In this document: positions 57,711 to 64,000 of the stretch, piece after piece
How the letters are laid out: the number at the start of each line of letters is the position of its first letter
Position numbering within the stretch: position 1 is the stretch's first letter
Assembly (NCBI GenBank): GCA_026826555.1
Contig: JAKSZT010054396.1
Coordinates: 15,784,166-15,848,165, forward strand
DNA from: Tolypeutes matacus
Lineage: Eukaryota; Chordata; Mammalia; Cingulata; Chlamyphoridae
Length of the DNA stretch: 64,000 nt
Reading direction: 5' to 3'
The notes under the pieces: generated by a model
What the model was told of the DNA's origin: nothing
Seen by the model: only the letters and a program-made list of their open reading frames with translations
The model's database searches: none
Position numbers and translations under genes: made by a program

Positions 57711-59221
57711 AGTATAATTCATTTTATTGCACTTTGTGTTTTTAAAAAATTGAAGTTATGTGGCAACCCTGGTTCAAACAAGTCTATTGTTGCCATTTTT
57801 CCAACAGCATATGCTTGCTTCATGTCTCTGTGTCACATTTTGATAATCCTGTAATATTTCAAAATTTTTCATTATTATTATATCTGTTATGGTGATCTGT
57901 TATCTTTGATGTTACAATTGTAATTATTTTGGGGCTCTATGAACTGTGCCAATATAAGATAGTGAACTTAATTGATAAATGTTGCATGGGTTCTGACTAC
58001 TCCACCAACTGGCCTTTCCCATGTCTCTCCCTATTCAAAAAACAGAACAATATTGAATTAAGGTCAATTAATAATCTTATTTTGGCCACTAAGTGTTCAA
58101 GTGAAAAGAATAGCCATGTGTCTCTTACTTTATATCAAAAGCTAGAAAGATTGGGAGTGGATGTGGCTCAAGCGGTTGAGCAACTGCTTCCCACTGGGAG
58201 TCCCTGGGTTTGGTCCCAGTGCCTCCTAAAAACAAAACAAAACAAAACAAAAAAACAAACAACAAGCAAACAAACTAAAAAACCAACTCAGGGGAGCCAA
58301 TGTAGCTCAGTGGTTGAGCACTGGCTTCCCATATACAAGGACTGGGGATTAATCCCTGGTCAGAGTACCAGAAAAAAAGCAAGAAAGATTAAGCTTAGTG
58401 AGGAAGACATGATGAAAGCAGAGATAAGCCTAGAGTTAGGCCACTTGTGCCAAGCAGTTAGCCAAGTTGTGAATGCAAAGGAAATCTCAAAGAAATTGAT
58501 AGTGATACTCCAGTGTACACACAAATGATAAGAAAGTGAAACAGTTTTATTGCTGTAATGGAGAAAGTTTTAAGGGTTTGGATAGAAGATCAAACCAGTC
58601 ACAACATTCCTCTAAGCCAAACTTGGTCCAGAGCAAGGCCCTAATTCTCTTCAATTCAGTGCAGGCTGGGAGAGGTGAAGAGGCTGCAGAAGGAAAATTT
58701 GAAGCTGGGAGAGTTTGGTTCATGAGGTTTAAGGAAAGAAGTTGTTTCCATAACATAAAAGTGTAAGAAGAAGCAAAAAGTGCTGATGTAAAAGCTGCAC
58801 CAAGTTATCCAGAAGATCTAACTAACGTAATTTATGAAGATGGGTATACCAAACAACAGATTTTCAATATATATAAAGCAGCCTTATATTTGGAAGAATA
58901 TGCCATCTAGGACTTCCATAATCTTGAATGAACAATAATATTTTGAAAGGAATCATTTCTGAGCAGGAGATCTCAACAGAGGGCTTAAAATATTCAGTAA
59001 ACTGTGTTGTAAACACTCATCTAGGCATTTGTGTTCCATTTATAAAGCACAAGCAGAGTAGATTTAGCATAATTCTTAAGGGCCTCAAGATTTTCAGAAT
59101 GGAGAATGAGCAGTAGCTTAAATTAAAGTCACCAGCTGCACTAGCCCCTAACAAGAGAGTCAATCTGTCCTTTGAAGCATTGAAGTCAGGCAGTGACTTC
59201 TCCTGCTCTCTAACTTATAAA
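57711..59221 (+). mobile_element. second Tigger1, with its right part inverted
   Basis: 57711-58925 reads in the sense direction and parallels 23715-25390, with a SINE at 58153-58381. From 58928 to about 59221 the text is the reverse complement of the next transposase segment (compare 25376-25670). Beyond that no Tigger1 sequence is seen. Frames are broken. Confidence 0.82.
58153..58381 (+). mobile_element. dimeric DAS SINE in Tigger1
   Basis: Heads at about 58153-58228 and 58291-58370 with an A/C-rich linker. TSD AGAAAGATT at 58144-58152 and 58382-58390. Confidence 0.88.
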
Positions 59222-60400
59222 AATCCCAGTTGGTGTGAATAGCTTCTTGTTGTGGAACCCATGCTTGGTGCCTGTGGTAAAGGACTGTGCATGTAGTTAA
59301 CAAGATGAAGAAGGTGGCTAATTTTCCTGTAAGAGTAAATGGGATTCTTCCTTCAGAGGTGGAATTTTATCAGGGTCAGTCTGAAGAGGATATTTTATTC
59401 AACATCTTGGATTATTCCCTTGGACAAAATTGAAATCCATCACAGAAGAGGGGAACATGTGCATCTTAGGAGAATTGCATTCTGATTTGTTTAGTTTTTC
59501 CTCTACAGGGCAATGGCCCATAGTCATTTCATTCCATTTTTTGTTCAATGCTTTTGTTCTTTGTTCCTTGCTATTCAATGAGAAGTAGAAATTTTCTTTC
59601 AGAAGCAGAAGAGTGGCCACTGGGGACTTTCTTCCACTCAAGGGTGTTTATCCCTGACATAGGATACTGCAGTGAGATATTTTCATGATGAATCCTTGAT
59701 CTCTGTAGAGATTCAGCTCCTCAAGACAGCCAATTCCACTCAGGTTATCAGGACATCACAGTGTGCAAGCAGCCACAGGTAGACCTTTCACCTCTGGCTC
59801 TGATATGGCTCTGTCCCCAACTTCTTCCCTGGAAGATTGCAATATTTTGCATATTCATTTCAGTATTGTAGATACTTTTCCCTTCTCTTTGAGTCTATCA
59901 AGATTGTCTCCAGCAAGAGTCCTGAATCTGTAAAAAGTCTTACAGCATGTCATATTTCATGCAGGCAATGCCCTCAATCAATGCATATTTATTAAAATAC
60001 ATCCTGCTAAAATATAACTTGGGAAAGTAGAGAATAAACCAGTCTCTGGCAGTAGCACAGAAAATGAAGTTTTAAGAAAAATACTTTGGAGAAGCCACGA
60101 CAAAGGTCTCTCCTAAGCCATGGGTATGAAAAGGAAGCTGAAAACTCACGGTGATGTGTTCAAAGAGTCCCAGAGTCAGAACTGCTCCTTGTGGGTCCCA
60201 AGGAATTAAGCATTTCTCCTCCATCTGGACCCATCCTGGATCCCTGGGGAAGAACTGGGAGGCTTTTTTTGGCACAGTTCAGTCAGAAAATGTGGTTTGG
60301 CATCCTCTCTTGGCCAGAGGCTCACAAAGGAGCCCCCTATGCCATCTTAACTCATCAAACTTTGTTATGTAACTCATGTTTTTAGATAAATTATATGGTT
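59222..60400. other. unassigned sequence, no gene seen
   Basis: About 1.2 kb with no repeat family or exon that I can name. Minus-strand frames at 59399-59641 and 60072-60275 have no visible domain. Confidence 0.35.
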
Positions 60401-60404
60401 TATG

Positions 60405-60690
60405 AACAAAATAAAAAAATAGGGTGGGGTAGGGGAAAAAATACTCCAAATATAAGATATGGACTATAGTTAGTAGTAATACTTTGATAATGCTCTTTCA
60501 AAATTTGCTACAGAATATTTCAAAACAATGCAAGGTATTGGTGGTGGGATGATGTATGGGAGCCCTGTATGATGTTATGCATGTTTGTTTTTGTAAGTTC
60601 ACAACTTTTACTATACACTTATTGTTTATCTGTGTTCATATAGGAATGATACACTTCAATAAATCTTTTTTAAAATGAAAAGAAAAATAA
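60405..60690 (+). mobile_element. L1-type 3' UTR unit
   Basis: A single copy of the tail found in the composite retroposon and repeated at 39540-40615: 'gatatggactatagttagtag', 'gggatgatgtatgggagccctg', end TTCAATAAATC. Confidence 0.75.
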
Positions 60691-60814
60691 CATGATAAAG
60701 ATCCTAGGCTATATGAATTTGTGTTTTATATGTAATGTTTTTATATACTCTTAATGTTTGCTATTCAAATTTCAATGTGATAGTAAAAAAACACACACAT
60801 TAAAAAACAACAAC

Positions 60815-61010
60815 AGGGAAGCGGCTGTGGCTCAATCAGTAGGGCTCCCGTTTGCCATATGGGGGGCCCCGGGTTCGGTTCCCGGGGCCTCCTGGTGGGG
60901 GCGGGCCCGCCCGCACGGTGTGGTTAGCTGACCCAGCGAGCACAAACAGCAACGGGGGGATAAATGAATAAATAAATAACATCTTTAAAAAAAAATTAAA
61001 AAAAAAAAAA
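60815..61010 (+). mobile_element. DAS SINE, young, followed by (AAC)n
   Basis: Near-consensus. TSD TAAAAAACAACAAC at 60801-60814 and 61011-61024. The right copy has expanded to an (AAC)n microsatellite (about 61018-61046). Confidence 0.92.
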
Positions 61011-61069
61011 TAAAAAACAACAACAACAACAACAACAACAACAAAAAACTCATGTATTTGTCTCCTCCA

Positions 61070-61165
61070 GAACGTAAGATCTATAAGAACAGGAACCATT
61101 ATTCAACACTTTATCCTAACATAGTGGCTGGAATATGGTAGGTACTCGATATTTGCTGGATAAAT
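61070..61165 (+). repeat. MIR/L2 3'-end type repeat
   Basis: 'aacgtaagatctataagaacagg' and 'ggctggaatatggtaggtactcgatatttg' are the usual end of this family. Confidence 0.7.
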
Positions 61166-61563
61166 TAAATGAGTAAACACAAATTTGAATAGTTTGGTTA
61201 GGACAGTCCTCCAACCCATAAGTCTAGAAAAAAATGATAATTTAGTTATAAAGTCCCAAGTATAATTTGTTGAATCACTGGGAATTTTGAAATCAGTTAA
61301 TGTTATTATTAAACCAAGAAACTTAAAATTCCCAACTAAATAATGTTGAGACAGGTAGAGTCAGAAAAAACATCATCAAGCAAAAGGTTTCCAGAGCAGG
61401 GGAACAGGGAGAAGAAATCAATATAGAACAGCCAGACAGGACTTTGCCCCAAGACAAACTGTATTTCTTTAAACTGATTGTGACATGATTTTGTACTTAG
61501 TATTGTTTTTGAAATAAGGTTTTTTGAATATTGTAATATCTTTTTGGAATTCAGAGGACGAAG
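61166..61563. other. single-copy sequence, nothing recognised
   Basis: AT-rich. No gene or named repeat is seen. Confidence 0.35.
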
Positions 61564-62356
61564 TGTGGCAGTTTGATATTGTTTATGAATTTCAAAAAGA
61601 GATATTGGATTATGTTTGTAAACTGGTTTGTCCCTCAGGGCATATTAGATTATATTGAATTCAGAGGTTTCACTTTCACTTGATTAAATAATGATTAAGG
61701 CTTTCATTGGGCCAGGTCAATAGGGGGTGGGGACTCAAGGGGGCAGGGACTCAGAGAAACCGCACTGCAGAGAAGAGAGTTTTTTTTTGTTTTTTTTTTT
61801 TTAAAGATTTTATTTATTTATTCATTTATCACCCCCCTGCTGCCCGCGCTCACTGGGTCAGCCAACCACGCCGTGCGGGTGGGCCCGCCCCCACCAGGAG
61901 GCCCCGGGAACCGAACCCGGGGCCCCCCACATGGCAAACGGGAGCCCCACTGACCGAGCCACAGCCGCTTCCCGAGAAGAGAGTTTTGAGTTTTGAGCTG
62001 GGGCCCAGGAAGTAAGCACACAGAGGAGCAGAGCAGCTGAGCTCAGAGAGAATTGAGCCCCAGGGAGAGAGGCTGAGCTGGTCACCTGGCAGTCTATAGC
62101 TGGCCTTGTGAAGAGAGCAGGGCAGCTGAGCCCGGAGAGGAACAAGCCCTGGGAAGAAAGGAACCCAGGAAGCCTGAACTCTTGGCAGATGTTGGCAGCC
62201 ATCTTGATCCAACACATGGCAACAGACTTTGGTGAGGGAAGTAACTTATGCTTTTTGGCCTGGTAACTGTAAGCTTCTACCCCAAATAAATACCCTTTAT
62301 AAAAGCCAACAGATTTCTGGTATTTTGCATCAGCACCCCTTTGGCTGACTAATACA
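61564..62356 (+). mobile_element. LTR, ERVL/MaLR-like, with nested SINE
   Basis: Third member of the family at 1835 and 3966. Starts TGTGGCAGTTTGATA, ends GGCTGACTAATACA, with AATAAATACCC near 62285. The 5-bp flanks (CGAAG and GAATT) do not match, unlike the other two copies. A SINE occupies 61784-61973. Confidence 0.8.
61784..61973 (-). mobile_element. DAS SINE in LTR, young
   Basis: Near-consensus antisense copy. TSD GAGAAGAGAGTTTT is perfect at 61770-61783 and 61974-61987. Confidence 0.93.
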
Positions 62357-62821
62357 GAATTTGGGACCTGGTGTGAATTTTTTATCAGGATCTTTCTGGC
62401 AGTTGATGAGCTAAGATTTGACTTATTATTCAGCAGCCTGCAAGATGAACTTTGGAAATGGTTCTGAAAGATACAGAAATACATAAACAGAATAAATGCA
62501 ATTATAAGAACCATCCCTAAGATAAGATCAATACAAGAGTATTTAAGAAAAGATAATTTATTTTTACTGAATTTATAGTATATAATAGGTACCACATTAA
62601 AATCTAAGTTTCTTTAAAAGTATTGTTTGTTTGTTTGTTGGGAGGCATTATTTAAACCAAACACATCATCTCTTCCTATCAACTCCGATCCTAATCTCAA
62701 ATTCCTAGCCAAAAACAAACTAGAGAGTAATTAACTAGTCATTTGTTATTTTTCTAGCCAATACTAAGGAAATAGGTAGTAGGGAAAATACGAAGATTTG
62801 CTGATTGTTAAAAATAAAAAT
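62357..62821. other. unassigned sequence after the LTR
   Basis: No gene is seen. The first bases (TTTGGGACCTGGTG) could be leftover proviral sequence, but I see no clear primer-binding site. Confidence 0.35.
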
Positions 62822-62822
62822 A

Positions 62823-63122
62823 GGGAAGTGGATGTGGCTCAAGCGATTGGGCTCCCACCTACCACATGGTTCAGTTCCCAGTGCCTCCTAAAGAAGACAG
62901 CGAGCTGGCGCGACGGACAGGCATGGCAAGCTGACGCAACAAGAGACACAAGAAGAAAAACATAACGAGAGAGACAACAAAGCAGGGAACAGAGGTGGCT
63001 CAAGTGATTAGGTGCCTTCCTCCTATATCAGAGGTCTCAGGTTCAGTTCCCAGTGCCAAAGAAACAAGGAAGATGAACAGACACAGCAAGTGCAAACAAT
63101 CAGGGGGTGGGGAGAAATAAAT

Positions 63123-63153
<31 letters not shown>
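62823..63153 (+). mobile_element. dimeric DAS SINE
   Basis: Heads at 62823-62888 (with a deletion before the B box: CACATGGTTCAG) and 62988-63055, linker with GACGCAACAAGAGACACAAG, long A-tail. Confidence 0.87.
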
Positions 63154-64000
63154 TCAAAATTTATATTCAAGCATTCATTCCCCCACCAATATAAAGTCCA
63201 ACCCTATTACCTCTTCTTTACTGCTATCTCAGGCTGCAACAAATTCATTTCAACAAGATTTCACCAGTATTAAAGCTCAATGGGGGTTGGGAAAGGGGAG
63301 GGGATTCAAGTGGGATTTACCTAGCCTTTTTCTCCTGCCTTTGATTATTACACATGAACTAGGAAGGAGGGTGAAATGTGACTATGGAATAAAAACAAAT
63401 GAGAAATCTGAAAATTTTAGTCAGATATGACAATGTCATTGGTGTATTATTTTCCTACATCTTCCCAGACTTTTCTCTACCCTGAATGCCACTTCAGGTC
63501 ATTAATTCAGCAGAAGTTATACATAGCCCTACCTCACTTGGCTTCCAAACAACAGTCAATCTTTTCCTCTCTGATACGAGGATACCGACCTGCTTAGTTC
63601 TGAGAGTGTGATTTTAAGGGTGGGAGATGGCATTATTTTAAGCCTTTAAATTTCAGCTATTCTATCCACCCCACTCTTTTTGAAAAGAAGCTCCTTTTCA
63701 CAAAAGTAGAGGGGCAGGTTATACTTTAGGCAAATATCCAGAGCTTCCCAATTCAGTAAACTTATAATTTTCATTTCTGGGAGTTCTGCCCAGGCCAAAA
63801 CGCTTTTCAGAGAGATGCAAACTGTACTTTTTACCCTACTCAGTGATGTTGTATTGACCTACAACCAGGGTTATTTTTACTCAGCTCTTTAACATGAAGA
63901 CTCCATCTCTCCAGTCCTATAGGGCAACCGTAACATCTTGTCCAAGAGCTGCCACTAGTATGCAGCGAAAAGTATGTGTAGTATAGTATAACATTAGCAC
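63154..64000. other. single-copy sequence, no gene seen
   Basis: About 0.85 kb to the window edge. No repeat, exon or RNA gene is recognised. Confidence 0.4.

Noticed and set aside
61858..62595. 245-codon open frame on the minus strand
   Set aside because: It runs through a SINE, an LTR and flanking DNA. It has no domain and no consistent family.

Overview
This 64 kb window looks like xenarthran (armadillo-type, probably Dasypus) nuclear DNA from a gene-poor, repeat-dense intergenic or intronic region. The main clue is about 40 copies of tRNA-derived SINEs of the armadillo DAS type. They have a tRNA-Ala-like head with recognisable A and B boxes, a G-rich stretch, a TAAATGAATAAATAAA-type tail and crisp target-site duplications (TSDs). 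Mammal-wide MIR/L2-like remnants, L1 3' ends, Tigger1, MER20- and MER5-like DNA transposons and ERVL/MaLR-like solo LTRs fit a placental mammal. I found no multi-exon host gene, no true tRNA or rRNA gene and no CRISPR array. Most open frames are shadows of SINEs or L1.

The gene-derived content is a set of retrocopies. An RPS27L copy (minus, about 7.93-8.37 kb) sits in an L1. An RPS25 copy (minus, 11.79-12.25 kb) sits in an antisense L1 tail. A partial RREB1 copy (plus, 13.5-15.0 kb) ends in an antisense SINE plus antisense L1 sequence before its A-tail. An unidentified 3'-end copy lies at 44.9-45.6 kb. A full-length IFT20 copy (minus, 51.4-52.8 kb) keeps an intact 132-codon frame between perfect 18-bp TSDs.

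Layout: 0-5 kb holds SINEs, two solo LTRs and an L1 tail. 5-10 kb is L1 with SINEs and RPS27L. 10-15 kb is mostly single-copy sequence plus the RPS25 and RREB1 copies. 15-22 kb holds scattered SINEs, MER5-like and hAT-like remnants, and the first copy of a composite retroposon. 22-32 kb is a nested stack: an L1 is split by the second composite copy and by Tigger1, Tigger1 is split by a half-L1 (ORF1 without most of ORF2), and SINEs lie inside that. 32-36 kb holds old MIR/L2-like remnants. 36-44 kb holds L1 pieces, including an ORF1 block interrupting an ORF2. 44-49 kb is mostly single-copy. 49-53 kb holds the third composite copy and the IFT20 retrocopy. 53-56 kb is a long L1 ORF2. 57-59 kb is a second, partly inverted Tigger1. 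60-64 kb holds L1-tail, SINEs and a third LTR.

The best candidate for something undescribed is the composite retroposon at 18.5-19.6, 22.3-23.2 and 49.4-50.6 kb. It has a head of unknown origin, a GC-rich SINE dimer, and a tail shared with the local L1 3' UTR. It was inserted as one unit three times, each time with its own TSD. The RREB1 copy is the second most interesting, because it may be a fossil of a transcript that ended in transposon-derived sequence.
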